Shown: one piece after another, positions 1 through 10,608 of the stretch | Layout of the letters: every line of letters starts with the position of its first letter | How positions within the stretch are numbered: position 1 is the stretch's first letter | Source of the DNA: Bacteroides luti | GTDB taxonomy: Bacteria > Bacteroidota > Bacteroidia > Bacteroidales > Bacteroidaceae | DNA: 64,000 nucleotides | Assembly: GCF_900128905.1 (NCBI RefSeq) | Contig: NZ_FQTV01000017.1 | Span: 1-64,000, forward strand | Reading direction: 5' to 3' | Notes under the pieces: model-generated | The model's database searches: none | Told to the model about the DNA's origin: nothing | Seen by the model: the letters and a program-made list of their open reading frames with translations, nothing else | Position numbers and translations under genes: made by a program

Positions 1-341
1 GCTTGTTTCCTCTTCAACTACCTGATTACAAAGCTAATAAAAAGTATAATTAATATTAATAATACTCTTGTTATTTGGATTACAACATAGAAGATGAAAT
101 GTATCACATTTTTATCTCCCACTAAAATAAACATCTATAAATCAAAGCTATAAACTCTATTTTGTAGCAGGTGGCAGATGATGATGAAGTTTTTTATTAT
201 TTTTCGGGAGAAAAGTAATCTTTTCCAGTATAGGTGGTTCTTTATCAATCTAGATAAAATAAATTCCATGATATAGAATTCTTTTAATGTTGTTTTGAAA
301 GATAGTTTTCGTAATTTTGCAGAGATTCGAAAGAAAATAAA
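1..341. other. Non-coding stretch upstream of dnaG
   Basis: AT-rich with no credible reading frame on either strand. It holds a weak stem-loop (GAAAAG/CTTTTC around 210-225) and, close to dnaG, a TAnnTTTG box. Any gene to the left ends outside the window. Confidence 0.6.
312..319 (+). promoter_or_regulatory. Candidate -7 box of dnaG
   Basis: TAATTTTG fits the Bacteroides -7 consensus TAnnTTTG and lies 22 bp before the dnaG ATG. No TTTG sits at the ideal distance upstream; the one at 294-297 is only 14 bp away. The call therefore rests on the -7 box alone. Confidence 0.4.
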
Positions 342-2321
342 ATGATTGATCAAGCTACTGTAGATAGAATTATTGATGCGGCACAAATTGTAGATGTAGT
401 ATCTGAATTTGTAACCTTACGCAAAAGAGGTGTGAATTATGTAGGGCTCTGTCCTTTTCATAATGAAAAAACGCCATCTTTCAGTGTATCTCCCTCTAAA
501 GGATTATGCAAATGTTTCAGTTGCGGAAAAGGTGGAAACGCTGTTCATTTTATCATGGAGCATGAACAATTATCTTATTATGAAGCTCTGAAATTTCTGG
601 CAAAAAAGTACAACATTGAGATAAAGGAAAGAGAGCTCAGCAACGAAGAGAAGCAAGCTCAGAATGCCAGAGAAAGTATGTTTATTGTAAATGGCTTTGC
701 CAGAGATTATTTTCAAGATATTCTTGTGAATCATATAGATGGAAAGGCCATAGGAATGGCCTATTTCAGACAGAGAGGGTTTCGCGACGATATTATAAAA
801 AAATTCCAACTTGGGTTTAGTACAGATGTACGTGACGCCTTGGTACAGGAGGCACAAAGAAAAGGATATCAAAAAGAATTTCTACTGAAAACCGGACTAT
901 GCTATGAACGCGATGACCATTCCTTAAGTGACCGTTTCAGAGGAAGAGTTATTTTTCCGGTTCATACTTTATCCGGAAAAGTTGTAGCCTTCGGAGGTCG
1001 AATTCTTACTACAGACAAAAAAGTTGCCAAATACGTTAATTCGCCCGAATCTGAAATATATCACAAAAGTAGCGAGCTATACGGTATATATTTCGCCAAG
1101 CAAGCAATCGTTAAACAAGACAGATGCTTTCTTGTAGAAGGATATACTGACGTTATCTCCATGCATCAGTCCGGTATTGAAAACGTAGTAGCATCGTCCG
1201 GTACATCCCTAACATCAGGGCAAATCAGATTAATTCATCGTTTTACAAATAATATCACCGTGCTTTACGACGGAGATATGGCCGGAATTAAAGCCTCAAT
1301 AAGAGGTATTGACATGCTTTTGGAAGAAGGAATGAACATCAAGGTGGTATTGTTACCAGACGGAGATGATCCGGATTCTTTTGCCAGAAAGCATAACGCA
1401 ACAGATTTCCAGGCGTATATTAATGAACATGAAGTAGACTTTATCAGATTTAAAGCCAATCTGTTAATTGACGAAGCAGGAAAAGATCCGATGAAGCGAG
1501 CAGAGCTTATTTCGGATGTTGTAAGAAGTATATCTGTAATACCGGAGGCAATAGTAAGATCGGTGTATATCAGAGAGTGTAGTCAATTGCTAAGAGTTGA
1601 GGAGAAACTGCTCCAGATTGAGATGGGGAAATTAATTGAGAAGCAGCTGGAAAAGAATAACAAACCAGCATACAACGAAGCTCAGTTCCCACCTCCTGTA
1701 GAAGAAATGATTCCTGAAGAGATTTATCAGTCATTTATTCCGGCTGAAGGAAAAGAAGGAAGCGAATTTTATCAGTACGAACGTCTTATCATGAGCGCAC
1801 TTGTAAGATATGGCGAGAAAGTAATGTGCAATATGGCAACTGAAGAGGGAGAAGAAACTCCGACCACAGTTATTGAATATATTACCAATGACTTAAAACA
1901 GGACGATTTAAAGTTCCACAATCCAATTCATCGAAAGATTCTATCTGAAGCAGGGGCACATTTAAAAGATAATAATTTTATCTGTGCAAGGTATTTTATT
2001 GCACATCCAGATCCGTTAATCAGTAAACTGGCAGCAGAACTTTCGAGTGACCGCGATCAACTAAGTAAATATCACACCAAAGGGCAGCATATAGTAACTG
2101 ATGATGAACGATTACACGAATTAGTACCTTCTCTTATGACCAGTTTTAAGAATGCCATTGTAGAGGAGGAACTAAAGCACATTATGTATGCACTTCAGGA
2201 TCCTGAGAATAGCAAATCTGAAGAAAAATATACGGCCATAATGAAGCGCTATAAAGATATTCAGAACATACGCGACATGATGGCCAAAAGACTTGGTGAC
2301 AGAGTTATTTTAAGAAAATAA
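342..2321 (+). CDS. dnaG: DNA primase DnaG
   Basis: Synthesises the RNA primers for DNA replication at the fork together with the replicative helicase. The 659-aa protein has the N-terminal CHC2 zinc finger (C37, H40, C58, C61), then the catalytic core and a TOPRIM domain with VEGYTDV (E266) and the acidic LYDGDMAG motif near residue 310. The C-terminal third is the helicase-interacting region and is poorly conserved, as usual. Length is normal for Bacteroides. It converges on folE with only 4 bp between the stop codons, so no separate terminator fits there. The ATG sits 22 bp after a -7 box. Confidence 0.97.
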   Translation: MIDQATVDRIIDAAQIVDVVSEFVTLRKRGVNYVGLCPFHNEKTPSFSVSPSKGLCKCFSCGKGGNAVHFIMEHEQLSYYEALKFLAKKYNIEIKERELSNEEKQAQNARESMFIVNGFARDYFQDILVNHIDGKAIGMAYFRQRGFRDDIIKKFQLGFSTDVRDALVQEAQRKGYQKEFLLKTGLCYERDDHSLSDRFRGRVIFPVHTLSGKVVAFGGRILTTDKKVAKYVNSPESEIYHKSSELYGIYFAKQAIVKQDRCFLVEGYTDVISMHQSGIENVVASSGTSLTSGQIRLIHRFTNNITVLYDGDMAGIKASIRGIDMLLEEGMNIKVVLLPDGDDPDSFARKHNATDFQAYINEHEVDFIRFKANLLIDEAGKDPMKRAELISDVVRSISVIPEAIVRSVYIRECSQLLRVEEKLLQIEMGKLIEKQLEKNNKPAYNEAQFPPPVEEMIPEEIYQSFIPAEGKEGSEFYQYERLIMSALVRYGEKVMCNMATEEGEETPTTVIEYITNDLKQDDLKFHNPIHRKILSEAGAHLKDNNFICARYFIAHPDPLISKLAAELSSDRDQLSKYHTKGQHIVTDDERLHELVPSLMTSFKNAIVEEELKHIMYALQDPENSKSEEKYTAIMKRYKDIQNIRDMMAKRLGDRVILRK

Positions 2322-2325
2322 AGCT

Positions 2326-2910
2326 TTATTTATGGGCAATAAGGTCCATAAATTCACTACGAGTTGTAGCATTCTTAAAAGCCCCGGAGAAATCAGAAGT
2401 AGTAGTAATTGCATTTTGCTTTTCAACCCCTCTCATCTGCATACACATATGCTTTGCTTCAACAACCACCATTACGCCTAACGGGTTAAGAGTTTGCTGA
2501 ATGCATTCCTTAATCTGCAAAGTCATTCTTTCCTGAACCTGCAAACGATGGGAGAAAATATCAACTACACGGGCAATCTTACTTAGACCGGTAATATAAC
2601 CATTAGGAATATAAGCTACATGAACTTTTCCATAAAAAGGAATAATGTGATGTTCACAAAGAGAAAAGAAATCAATGTCTTTAACTATCACCATTTGGTT
2701 GTAGTCCTCTTTAAACTTAGCAGAACGAAGCACTTCGTGAGGATCTTCTCCATATCCCCTGGTTAAAGTAATCATAGCCTTGGCTACTCGTTCGGGAGTT
2801 TTCAACAAGCCTTCTCTGTTTACGTCCTCACCTAATATTTCTAATATATTATGATAGTTTTTCTTTAATTCTTCAATTTGGAAATTCAAAGCTTCTTCCT
2901 TAGTCATCAT
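2326..2910 (-). CDS. folE: GTP cyclohydrolase I (FolE)
   Basis: Converts GTP to 7,8-dihydroneopterin triphosphate, the first step of tetrahydrofolate synthesis. The 194-aa protein carries the zinc and active-site signature [12 protein letters not shown] and the second zinc cysteine region MCMQMRG. Residues TPERVAKAM mark the start of the conserved fold. It is the last gene of the DUF1599-DoxX-tpiA-SPOR-folE operon; its ATG directly follows the stop codon of the SPOR gene, suggesting translational coupling. Two adjacent ATG codons open the frame and either could be used. Confidence 0.96.
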   Translation of the reverse strand: MMTKEEALNFQIEELKKNYHNILEILGEDVNREGLLKTPERVAKAMITLTRGYGEDPHEVLRSAKFKEDYNQMVIVKDIDFFSLCEHHIIPFYGKVHVAYIPNGYITGLSKIARVVDIFSHRLQVQERMTLQIKECIQQTLNPLGVMVVVEAKHMCMQMRGVEKQNAITTTSDFSGAFKNATTRSEFMDLIAHK

Positions 2911-3357
2911 CTATAGTGGTATAATAATTTGCGTTCTTACAATAGAAGCTTCGCTAAAAGCTCCTGTTTGCTTCATTTTTTTCATCATTGCATACGCTTC
3001 TTCTATTGTTTTATAATCACCAGCCTGACACAACCATCTTGGCGAAATAAAAATAGTATAAACCGGTAATTGCGGAAAATAGCTTTTCACCTTTCCCTCT
3101 ATTTCGTATGCAGCATTCCTTGCTTCTCTTGAATCACCGCCAGAAAAAACAAGAATTCTATATCCTGATTCTTTCAGAACTTTTGTTTCTTTGGTATGTT
3201 GCGATCCAATCAAAGATTCCAAACGTTGATCCTGGTGAATTGTTACAGTTCCACAACCAGGCTCCTGACGTTCCAGACTCTTAATTATATTATTTTGTCC
3301 TTTAACGCCTGTTACAAGACAAAACAAAAACAACAGTAAAACAGGATAAAGTTTCAT
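2911..3357 (-). CDS. Small secreted SPOR-domain protein
   Basis: About 148 aa. A signal peptide (MKLYPVLLLFLFCLVTGVKG) is followed by a region resembling the SPOR peptidoglycan-binding fold: a repeating pattern of GYRILVFSGGDSREA, YEIEGKVKSYFP and a YTIFISPRWLCQAG strand. SPOR domains bind denuded glycan strands at division sites; here the role is inferred only. An upstream in-frame start at 3378 would add MLFLFLA, but the ATG at 3357 gives the clean signal peptide. It lies between tpiA (55 bp) and folE (no gap) in one operon. Confidence 0.8.
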   Translation of the reverse strand: MKLYPVLLLFLFCLVTGVKGQNNIIKSLERQEPGCGTVTIHQDQRLESLIGSQHTKETKVLKESGYRILVFSGGDSREARNAAYEIEGKVKSYFPQLPVYTIFISPRWLCQAGDYKTIEEAYAMMKKMKQTGAFSEASIVRTQIIIPL

Positions 3358-3412
3358 GGCTAAAAATAAAAAAAGCAAAAGGAGGAGAGTTCCTCCTTCT
3401 GCTTATAACTTT

Positions 3413-4174
3413 TTATGCATTAAAAGCATCAATAATACCTTTGAAGTCATCAGCTTTCAAAGAAGCACCACCGATAAGACCACCATCAACATCAGGATTA
3501 GCAAACAATTCTTTTGCATTAGAAGCTTTACAGCTACCACCATACAAAATAGAAGTGTTGTCTGCTACTTCTTTTCCGTATTTTTGAACAATTGTAGAAC
3601 GGATGTATGCATGGATTTCCTGAGCTTGTTCTGCAGTAGCAGTTTTACCTGTACCAATAGCCCAAACTGGTTCGTAAGCTAAAACGATTTTAGAGAAATC
3701 TTCAGCAGAAAGATCAAATAAAGAACCTGCCAACTGAGAGTATACAACTTCATTTTGTTTTCCAGCTTCACGTTCTTCCAAAACTTCACCAATACAGAAA
3801 ATTGGAGTCAAGCCATTGGCTAAAGCCAAAACAACTTTATCTTTAAGAATTTCTGCAGTTTCGTGATAGTAAGCACGACGCTCTGAGTGGCCAAGGATTA
3901 CATATTTTGCTCCTGTTGATGCAACCATAGCAGCAGAAACTTCACCTGTATAAGCACCTGATTCTTTATCTGCGCAGTTCTGAGCAGCAACACCAATCTT
4001 ATTTGTATCGATAGCAGCAGCTACAGATGCAAGGTGAATGAAAGGAGTACCGATAACTACATCACAATTTGGCTTTTCGTTTGCCAACACTTCATTTAAC
4101 TCTTTTGCCAATGCTAAACCTTCAGCAAGGGTCTTGTTCATTTTCCAGTTTCCTGCAACAATGTTTTTTCTCAT
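3413..4174 (-). CDS. tpiA: Triosephosphate isomerase (internal start within the fused frame)
   Basis: Interconverts dihydroxyacetone phosphate and glyceraldehyde 3-phosphate in glycolysis. Starting at the internal ATG (4174) gives a complete 253-aa TpiA: N-terminal NWKMNK with the catalytic lysine, ILGHSERR with the catalytic histidine, [14 protein letters not shown] with the catalytic glutamate and flexible loop 6, and the phosphate-binding GGS and GGASLK loops. The sequence before the ATG is AT-rich (CCTTTAAAAAATAGAAAA), which is compatible with Bacteroides initiation, so a free cytoplasmic enzyme is likely made even though the upstream membrane-protein frame has no stop. Confidence 0.93.
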   Translation of the reverse strand: MRKNIVAGNWKMNKTLAEGLALAKELNEVLANEKPNCDVVIGTPFIHLASVAAAIDTNKIGVAAQNCADKESGAYTGEVSAAMVASTGAKYVILGHSERRAYYHETAEILKDKVVLALANGLTPIFCIGEVLEEREAGKQNEVVYSQLAGSLFDLSAEDFSKIVLAYEPVWAIGTGKTATAEQAQEIHAYIRSTIVQKYGKEVADNTSILYGGSCKASNAKELFANPDVDGGLIGGASLKADDFKGIIDAFNA

Positions 4175-5497
4175 TTTTCTATTTTTTAAAGGGTTAATTA
4201 AATTCCTTTGTCGTTTTTTATCCAGACGTTTAATCACCAACAAGTCTAATCCCAATACAAATAACAGAGGGATTATAAACCATAATATAACCAAGATTAT
4301 AGTATGTTTATCATCAACCAATTTCTGATGACCAATTTCAAGCTTATCTAGTTTTCCGGAGAGAGCATATTCATCTGGCAAATTTGAATGATGCCATTTA
4401 TTTAGAATAACCCCATTCTTAATCAAGACTAATCCCGGATTAGAACGAATTATTGTTTTTAAAGTAACATCATCACTAAAACAGAAAGGATATTCTGCAC
4501 CAGTTTTACCTTTCCACTGTTCTATTTGAGTATCTAGAGAAGAGGTAAGACAATAGAAAGAATAGCCATTCTCAACACAATAATCATAAATTTCATTGAT
4601 TAAATCAATATCATTATCATCAGCTTCTTCAATTCGATGTGCTATCAACAAGAAGGTATATCCTTTATCTGTTAGTATCTTATTTGTTATATCCTCCCCT
4701 GTTTCCATCTCAGTAATTGAAAAATCGTGAATTGGAGGTTCGTAGCCTTTTTCTTTTAAAACAGTTCTTGAATCAACAAATTTCCAGGTACTATCAGGAT
4801 AATTTTCCAATGTAAATTCCTTCTTTACACCATTTTTTTCAAGGGTGAAGAAATTCTCATAAACACTTTTCTTCGCTCCTTCAGGTATCGACATACTCTG
4901 AAGTAGATTAGTCCCAATTCTATAAGGGCGAAAATCTAAGATTGGCAGATTCCGATAACAGTAAATAGATAGAACTAAACCAAAAAATATAATATATAAA
5001 GCAATCAGCCACTGCGTTTTTTCGCTAACAAGTCTTACAATCCGAGGTTTCCAGATAAAGCAGGAAATTGCAGCTATAAGCAATATTATGTTTTTATAAA
5101 AAGTTTGCCAGTTAGTTAACACTAAGGCATCACCAAAACAGCCACAATCAGAAACTGGATTTTTAAGAGCTAAATAAAATGTGAGAGGAGTCATAAAGAT
5201 TAGCATCAACAGAGCCAATGCAGTACTTGTATTTTTCCGAATCCCAAAAAGAAGATATCCTCCCACTGATAATTCAAAAACAGCAAGAAAAATAGCGAGA
5301 AAAAGAGGAAGAAAACCTGGTATGAATGAAGTTAATCCAAAGGCCTCTGCATAATCCTGGATCTTATAGGTAGAACCAAGCGGATCTATAGCTTTCACGA
5401 AACCCGAGAAAACAAATACAATGCCAAGGAGAAATCTACAAAGATTCACCCATACATCCAAAATTCTATTTTGCTGATTCTTTGTCTCCAAATTCAA
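3413..5497 (-). CDS. DoxX-family membrane protein with thioredoxin-like domain, fused in frame to triosephosphate isomerase
   Basis: One uninterrupted 694-codon frame. Residues 1-150 hold the four DoxX-type membrane segments, starting [20 protein letters not shown] and including a conserved DCGCFGD cysteine motif. Residues 190-400 form a periplasmic thioredoxin-like region, and a last membrane helix ([20 protein letters not shown]) lies near 410-430. After a basic tail ending NPLKNRK the frame runs straight into the start of TpiA at codon 442 with no stop codon. In relatives I expect two separate genes. The other two frames both have stop codons at the junction, so a lost stop or an indel is possible. 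It overlaps the DUF1599 gene by 32 bp. Confidence 0.75.
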   Translation of the reverse strand: MNLETKNQQNRILDVWVNLCRFLLGIVFVFSGFVKAIDPLGSTYKIQDYAEAFGLTSFIPGFLPLFLAIFLAVFELSVGGYLLFGIRKNTSTALALLMLIFMTPLTFYLALKNPVSDCGCFGDALVLTNWQTFYKNIILLIAAISCFIWKPRIVRLVSEKTQWLIALYIIFFGLVLSIYCYRNLPILDFRPYRIGTNLLQSMSIPEGAKKSVYENFFTLEKNGVKKEFTLENYPDSTWKFVDSRTVLKEKGYEPPIHDFSITEMETGEDITNKILTDKGYTFLLIAHRIEEADDNDIDLINEIYDYCVENGYSFYCLTSSLDTQIEQWKGKTGAEYPFCFSDDVTLKTIIRSNPGLVLIKNGVILNKWHHSNLPDEYALSGKLDKLEIGHQKLVDDKHTIILVILWFIIPLLFVLGLDLLVIKRLDKKRQRNLINPLKNRKMRKNIVAGNWKMNKTLAEGLALAKELNEVLANEKPNCDVVIGTPFIHLASVAAAIDTNKIGVAAQNCADKESGAYTGEVSAAMVASTGAKYVILGHSERRAYYHETAEILKDKVVLALANGLTPIFCIGEVLEEREAGKQNEVVYSQLAGSLFDLSAEDFSKIVLAYEPVWAIGTGKTATAEQAQEIHAYIRSTIVQKYGKEVADNTSILYGGSCKASNAKELFANPDVDGGLIGGASLKADDFKGIIDAFNA

Positions 5498-6023
5498 TTT
5501 TTATCAAACCAAATACTGAATAATTAATCATATCCATATAGTTGGCATCTATTCCTTCCGAAACTAAAGTTTGTCCGGACAGGCTTTCTATTTGTTTAGT
5601 CCTGTAAATCTTCATTAGAATAAGATCTGTATACGAGGTTACTCTCATAGATCTCCAAGCCTCATCATAATCATGATTTTTAGCAAGCATCAATTCTAAA
5701 GCAGAATTAGCATATTTATCATACAAAACCATCGCTTCATCAACAGTGATATCTGCAGATTCTGCATATCCTAATTCAAGCTGAATTAATCCTACTATTC
5801 CATAATTTACAATAGCTATAAATTCAGACCGAACTCCTTCATCTACCAATGAAACTCCTTTAGTCTCGATTGAGCGTATACGATTTGCTTTTATAAAAAT
5901 CTGATCTGTTACAGAAGCCGGACGTAAAATGCGCCATGCTGGTCCATAATCATGAAGCTTCTTAAAAAACAAATCACGACAGAGAGCTATAACATGTTCA
6001 AATTGTTGCTTAGTATCTTTCAT
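5466..6023 (-). CDS. DUF1599 protein with two tandem copies of the domain
   Basis: 185 aa made of two related halves. Each has a K-x-H-DY-x-AW signature, [13 protein letters not shown] near residue 25 and [14 protein letters not shown] near residue 115, followed by a T/S-D-LI-x-K helix and a [12 protein letters not shown] or [12 protein letters not shown] helix. The family (DUF1599) also occurs in phages and has been linked to nucleotide modification; the function here is unknown. The start at 6023 is preferred over an ATG at 6044 because the latter lies inside the -7 box. First gene of the folE operon. Confidence 0.85.
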   Translation of the reverse strand: MKDTKQQFEHVIALCRDLFFKKLHDYGPAWRILRPASVTDQIFIKANRIRSIETKGVSLVDEGVRSEFIAIVNYGIVGLIQLELGYAESADITVDEAMVLYDKYANSALELMLAKNHDYDEAWRSMRVTSYTDLILMKIYRTKQIESLSGQTLVSEGIDANYMDMINYSVFGLIKIEFGDKESAK

Positions 6024-6041
6024 TTCATTATAAATAAAGTG

Positions 6042-6049
6042 CAAAGTTA
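6042..6049 (-). promoter_or_regulatory. -7 box of the DUF1599-tpiA-folE operon
   Basis: On the minus strand TAACTTTG matches TAnnTTTG and ends 19 bp before the ATG at 6023. It overlaps the alternative ATG at 6044, arguing against that start. No clear TTTG -33 box is present. Confidence 0.5.
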
Positions 6050-6070
6050 AGAAATTATTAAGAAAAAATA

Positions 6071-6110
6071 AGAAGAGGATGCTCTAAATTACATTAAAGC
6101 ATCCTCTTCT
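6071..6110 (-). terminator. Terminator after the M23 peptidase gene
   Basis: Perfect 13-bp stem, AGAAGAGGATGCT (6071-6083) with AGCATCCTCTTCT (6098-6110), 14-nt loop, followed on the minus strand by a T-rich run. It separates the ndk-M23 unit from the DUF1599 operon. Confidence 0.85.
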
Positions 6111-6130
6111 TTTAAATATCATTGAAAAAT

Positions 6131-7021
6131 CTATGAACAACGTATAATCTGACCTGGTTTTAGTCTAGATTTCTTTGTAAGTCCATTCATCTTACGTAAC
6201 TCAGCAATAGTAACTCCTCTTTCTTTTGCAATTTTAGCAAGTGTATCACCTCTATGAACCTTGTGATACTTAATAACATTATCATCAGCAACATTAGAAG
6301 CTGCAACAGCAGTAGCTCCCTTACGTTCATATCTGCCATTTCTGTTAAATGTATATGTATCAGCTACTATATCCTGATTTGGAAAATCGAACATTAATGC
6401 CGGATTTATAGCAATACCCAAGAAACGAGTTTCAAAATGGAGGTGAGAACCTGTTGAATGTCCTGTATTACCTCCTAAACCGATAACTTCTCCAGCTTTA
6501 ACTATTTGATCAGGATCTACTAATTGTTTAGACAAGTGGCCATAAATTGTTTCAAGTCCGTTTGCATGACGTATCACAATATATTTTCCATATCCACGAG
6601 CTTCAAATTTTACAATACGCACTTTCCCGTCAAACGCAGCACGAATTGTATCACCTATTTCAACTTTCAAATCGAGTCCATTATGCATTCTTCTCCAACG
6701 AGGGCCGAATGGAGATGTAATTGATCTGCTTGGAGTAGGCATATAGAAGCCTCTTAGATCAATTGTGAACGATTCGGGTACAACTGTTTCAGAATTTCTT
6801 CCATAAGCATGCACATACTCATTATTCCAGCTTGGATACAAGCTGTAAGCAGGAAAAGCAGCTTGTTCAGCTCTTATTTGTTTTTGTAAAGCTAAGGAAT
6901 CAACACTCTTTAATTTTCTGTCAATAGGAGCCTGACGCGCAATAAGATCCTGAGAAAAAGAACTCAGACTTACCATTGCCGCGGCAGCTACTAACATTGT
7001 TTTAACGCAAATAAAATTCAT
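6131..7021 (-). CDS. M23 family metallopeptidase with C-terminal LysM
   Basis: Secreted cell-wall hydrolase that is expected to cut peptidoglycan cross-links. Starting at 7021 gives 296 aa with a signal peptide (VKTMLVAAAAMVSLSSFS). The M23 (LytM) domain shows HNGLDLKVEIGD with the zinc His and Asp, then HANGLETIYGHLSK and GSHLHFETR with the remaining catalytic histidines. The final 45 residues are a LysM module (HRGDTLAKIAKERGVTIAEL). Longer in-frame starts (7048, 7069) would run into the end of ndk and spoil the signal peptide. Co-transcribed 16 bp after ndk. Confidence 0.9.
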   Translation of the reverse strand: MNFICVKTMLVAAAAMVSLSSFSQDLIARQAPIDRKLKSVDSLALQKQIRAEQAAFPAYSLYPSWNNEYVHAYGRNSETVVPESFTIDLRGFYMPTPSRSITSPFGPRWRRMHNGLDLKVEIGDTIRAAFDGKVRIVKFEARGYGKYIVIRHANGLETIYGHLSKQLVDPDQIVKAGEVIGLGGNTGHSTGSHLHFETRFLGIAINPALMFDFPNQDIVADTYTFNRNGRYERKGATAVAASNVADDNVIKYHKVHRGDTLAKIAKERGVTIAELRKMNGLTKKSRLKPGQIIRCS

Positions 7022-7037
7022 TCGTACTATTTTTCGA

Positions 7038-7499
7038 TTAAAACTCATCGTTAGCATACAAATAATCAAATGTAGCTACTTTATACACGAAGAGTTCATC
7101 GGGTTTAAAAAATCTGTTTAACTCTGCTTTCGCAGTTTCGGGTGAATCGGAAGCATGAATAATGTTTTCTTGAAAACTCATACTAAAATCACCTCTAATT
7201 GTTCCGGGAGCAGCCAAACGTCCATTTGTTGGTCCAGCCAACGTACGAACAACTTGAATAGCATCCACACCTTCATAGCAACATACAATAACAGGAGCGG
7301 TCATCATTGAGTCTTTCACGCGTTGAAAGAATGATTTTGTGCTAAGATGTGAATAATGCTCACTTAGAATATCATCTGTTAATTGAATCATTTTCATTCC
7401 TGCAAGTCTCAAACCTTTCCGTTCAAAACGTTTGGTTATCTCACCAACTAATCCTCTTTGAAGAGTACAAGGCTTTAGTATTACCAAAGTTTGTTCCAT
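7038..7499 (-). CDS. ndk: Nucleoside diphosphate kinase
   Basis: Transfers the terminal phosphate of ATP to nucleoside diphosphates to balance NTP pools. 153 aa starting MEQTLVILKPCTLQRG, the canonical N-terminus of the family. A longer frame starting at 7589 is unlikely because the promoter lies at 7553-7583, inside that extension. The active-site histidine is in the motif region IIHASDSPETAKAE, slightly diverged from the usual NxxHGSDS, as in other Bacteroidetes enzymes. It is followed by the M23 peptidase gene. Confidence 0.95.
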   Translation of the reverse strand: MEQTLVILKPCTLQRGLVGEITKRFERKGLRLAGMKMIQLTDDILSEHYSHLSTKSFFQRVKDSMMTAPVIVCCYEGVDAIQVVRTLAGPTNGRLAAPGTIRGDFSMSFQENIIHASDSPETAKAELNRFFKPDELFVYKVATFDYLYANDEF

Positions 7500-7552
7500 G
7501 CAGAATAATGATTTTTTATCAGTTTTACGTCCTGTTTTATTTTTAATATTCT

Positions 7553-7583
7553 CAAAGATAGCATTTTTCCGAGAAAAGTCAAA
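7553..7583 (-). promoter_or_regulatory. ndk promoter
   Basis: Minus strand TTTG (7583-7580), 19-bp spacer, TATCTTTG (7560-7553): a textbook Bacteroides primary-sigma promoter. It predicts a leader of about 45-50 nt before the ATG at 7499. Confidence 0.8.
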
Positions 7584-7734
7584 ACCCAATTAACTATTTT
7601 TTAGGATTAAAATGTTTGCTTTTTTAAAAATGAATCCCGCAAAGCCCCGCCTATAAGTCGTATCAATAGCATACATGTTATACAACATACAGTAAAATAA
7701 TATTCTGCATTTTAACTGTATATTAAAAACATTT

Positions 7735-9831
7735 TCAACTTATAGACGCCCAATTTATGTTAGTTTTACGTAAAGATTTGAGTTGTTTCCACAGTAATTC
7801 ATTATCTAGACTAACGCCTAGAGGGTCATTATCCACAATTTCCTGTGCTATATTGCGAACATATTGAAGAAGTTGTCCATCTCGGGCAAGATCGGCAATT
7901 TTCAGATCAAAAGCTATTCCGCTCTGTTGAGTACCTTCTAAATCGCCAGGGCCACGCAATTTTAAATCGGCCTCTGCTATTTCGAAACCATCATTTGTAC
8001 GAACCATAATTTCAAGTCGTTTGCGGGTATCTTCGGATAGCTTGTAATTAGTAACCAAAATACAATAAGACTGATCGGCACCACGCCCTACTCTTCCTCG
8101 TAACTGGTGTAATTGAGAAAGTCCAAACCTCTCAGCATTTTCAATCACCATCACAGAAGCATTAGGTACATTCACTCCAACTTCAATAACAGTAGTAGCG
8201 ACCATAATCTGAGTTTCGCCGCTGACAAACCTTTGCATCTCGGCATCTTTCTCTACAGCTTTCATTTTGCCGTGCAATTTGCTAACCTTATACTGAGGAA
8301 AGGCTTCACAAATATGGAGAAAACCTTCTTCCAGGTTCTTTAGATCTATTTTCTCACTTTCTTTTATTAAAGGATAAACTATATAAACCTGACGTCCTTC
8401 TGCAATTTGCTTACCAATTGAAAGATATAAGCTTTCCCTTCTGTTGTCGAACTGATGCATTGTTGCAATTGGTTTTCTTCCTGGAGGAAGTTCGTCAATA
8501 ACAGAAACATCTAAATCACCATAAAGAGTCATAGCCAGCGTACGGGGTATTGGAGTTGCAGTCATAACCAGCACATGAGGAGGATAAATACTTTTTTGCC
8601 ATAACTTAGCACGCTGAGCCACTCCGAAACGATGTTGTTCGTCAATTACCACCAATCCTAATTTTGAAAAAGCAACATTATCTTCTATAACTGCATGTGT
8701 ACCTATCAGAATATTAATATTACCAGTAATCAGATCGGATAATAATTTCTCTCGCTTCTTACCTTTAACGGAACCTGTTAATAACTCCACATGGATATTT
8801 AATCCAAAAAGCAGTTCCTTTATTGTTTCAGTATGCTGGTTTGCAAGGATTTCAGTGGGAGCCATCAGGCATGCCTGATATCCATTATCAATAGCAATAA
8901 GCATGCTCATTAATGCAACCAGCGTTTTACCACTACCCACATCTCCTTGCAAAAGTCGGTTCATTTGTTTACCACACCCAACATCATTACGTATCTCCTT
9001 AACAACACGTTTCTGAGCTCCGGTTAATTCAAAAGGAAGGTTTTTTGTATAAAATTCATTGAAGGCCTTTCCTATATGCTCGAATATGTAACCACGATAT
9101 TTTTGTTGCCGATCCTTACTGTATCGTAGAATATTTAATTGTATATAAAACAACTCTTCAAATTTAAGACGCATTTGTGCTTTACGCAACAGCTCCGGAT
9201 TCTTAGGGAAATGTATATTCTTCAGCGCATCAGTAAGAGACATTAAATGATGCTTAGAAATAATAGCAGCAGTAAGAGTCTCTGGTAAGGGTGACTGAAG
9301 TTGCAGGAATGCAGCTTCAACCAGCTTTTGCATGGCAGTAGAGTTGAGAAAGCTACGCTTCATCTTCTCCGTTGTATTATAATACGGCTGCAAACCCATT
9401 GAAGAAAGTGTAAGCTCCGAAGCATTATCAATATCGGGATGCGCAATATTAATTCGTCCTCCATAAACTGTAGGCTTACCAAAAACTATATATTCTTCGT
9501 GAGCTTTGTATTTGCCTGCAATATATTTAATTCCCTGAAACCACACCAAATCGACAACTCCAGTACCATCCGAAAAGTGTGCTACCAATCGTCTTTGTCT
9601 TCCCTCGCCAAAAGTCTCAAAACTAAGTATTTGTCCTTTAAGCTGAATATAAGGCATATTGCCATCTATCTCGTGCACATAGTACACTCTGCTTCTATCC
9701 ACATATTTATATGGGAAATAATAAAGCAGATCATGCAAAGAATATATCTCTAGCTCTTTGTTAAGGATTGCCGCTTTTTGAGGTCCTACTCCGGGCAAGT
9801 ATTTTATATCTCGTGTAGTAATATCAAACAT
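7735..9831 (-). CDS. recG: ATP-dependent DNA helicase RecG
   Basis: Branch-migration helicase that regresses stalled forks and processes recombination intermediates. 698 aa: N-terminal wedge/OB domain, then helicase domain 1 with Walker A GDVGSGKT (near residue 300) and the DEQHRFG box, then helicase domain 2 with QLRGRVGRG and the C-terminal TRIP-like region ([16 protein letters not shown]). Length is normal. Its ATG overlaps the end of ispD by 8 bp, so the two are one transcriptional unit. Confidence 0.96.
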   Translation of the reverse strand: MFDITTRDIKYLPGVGPQKAAILNKELEIYSLHDLLYYFPYKYVDRSRVYYVHEIDGNMPYIQLKGQILSFETFGEGRQRRLVAHFSDGTGVVDLVWFQGIKYIAGKYKAHEEYIVFGKPTVYGGRINIAHPDIDNASELTLSSMGLQPYYNTTEKMKRSFLNSTAMQKLVEAAFLQLQSPLPETLTAAIISKHHLMSLTDALKNIHFPKNPELLRKAQMRLKFEELFYIQLNILRYSKDRQQKYRGYIFEHIGKAFNEFYTKNLPFELTGAQKRVVKEIRNDVGCGKQMNRLLQGDVGSGKTLVALMSMLIAIDNGYQACLMAPTEILANQHTETIKELLFGLNIHVELLTGSVKGKKREKLLSDLITGNINILIGTHAVIEDNVAFSKLGLVVIDEQHRFGVAQRAKLWQKSIYPPHVLVMTATPIPRTLAMTLYGDLDVSVIDELPPGRKPIATMHQFDNRRESLYLSIGKQIAEGRQVYIVYPLIKESEKIDLKNLEEGFLHICEAFPQYKVSKLHGKMKAVEKDAEMQRFVSGETQIMVATTVIEVGVNVPNASVMVIENAERFGLSQLHQLRGRVGRGADQSYCILVTNYKLSEDTRKRLEIMVRTNDGFEIAEADLKLRGPGDLEGTQQSGIAFDLKIADLARDGQLLQYVRNIAQEIVDNDPLGVSLDNELLWKQLKSLRKTNINWASIS

Positions 9832-10492
9832 TCGCTAATGCTTTAGCAATAATCATATCAAAAGGGGTAGTAATCTTTATATTCTCTCTGTTTCCTTCTA
9901 CTAGCGCAACTTTTACCCCCATTGCTTCCACCACAGAGGCATCATCAGTAAATAAAGGAGTAAATTCTTGTCCATAGGCCATTTTTAATAATGATGTAGT
10001 AAACACTTGCGGAGTTTGAACAAGTTTATAGTTGTTCCGGTCTACTGTTTCACTCTGCTCATCGTTTATCTTTCGTATAGTTTCTACCACATCAATTACA
10101 GGTATAGCAGCTTTATTAATGCTGGCAGCATCAAAACAACGAGCAATAACTTCTTGAGAAACAAATGGGCGAACTCCATCGTGCACACCGATTAATCCAT
10201 CATCATCCGCCAAAGCTAATCCGTTTTTCACGGAATGAAAACGAGTTTCACCTCCATCTGCTAACAAAAAAAGAATTCTAAATTGGTATTTCACGCATAA
10301 ATCATTCCAGTAAGCCTGTTGTTCCTTTGGCAAAACAAGAATAATTTTCATTTCCGGATCAAAACGATGAAAAGTTTCAATAGTCAACATTAACACAGGT
10401 TTGCCATTGACTGGAAGAAATTGTTTTGGAACTTCACCTCCCATACGCAAGCCTTTTCCGCCTGCTACTATAATTAATTGCTTTTTCATCAT
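9824..10492 (-). CDS. ispD: 2-C-methyl-D-erythritol 4-phosphate cytidylyltransferase (IspD)
   Basis: Third step of the non-mevalonate isoprenoid pathway: MEP + CTP to CDP-ME. 222 aa. The nucleotide-binding N-terminus [17 protein letters not shown] is present in a slightly modified form, followed by HDGVRPFVS and the C-terminal [11 protein letters not shown] and [13 protein letters not shown] motifs. It opens with two ATG codons (10492 or 10489). It is upstream of and overlaps recG. The partner gene ispF is in this window too, but 28 kb away. Confidence 0.95.
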   Translation of the reverse strand: MMKKQLIIVAGGKGLRMGGEVPKQFLPVNGKPVLMLTIETFHRFDPEMKIILVLPKEQQAYWNDLCVKYQFRILFLLADGGETRFHSVKNGLALADDDGLIGVHDGVRPFVSQEVIARCFDAASINKAAIPVIDVVETIRKINDEQSETVDRNNYKLVQTPQVFTTSLLKMAYGQEFTPLFTDDASVVEAMGVKVALVEGNRENIKITTPFDMIIAKALANV

Positions 10493-10516
10493 TATCCTTT
10501 GCTGTAAACGTTCCTA

Positions 10517-10524
10517 CAAATATA
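10517..10524 (-). promoter_or_regulatory. Candidate -7 box of ispD-recG
   Basis: Minus strand TATATTTG matches TAnnTTTG and lies 25 bp before the ispD start. A -33 TTTG is not evident. The palindromic array at 10609-10691 lies 85 bp further upstream. Confidence 0.4.
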
Positions 10525-10608
10525 ATATCTTTGCCTTTAAATCTAAAAGATTAAATCTAAAAAAGAACAATTATCACATTTGGCAAGCCTTAATAAATAT
10601 TTTGATTA

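Noticed and set aside
135..386. 83-codon frame on the minus strand across the dnaG start
   Set aside because: It overlaps the dnaG promoter and start, has AT-driven composition and no recognisable motif.
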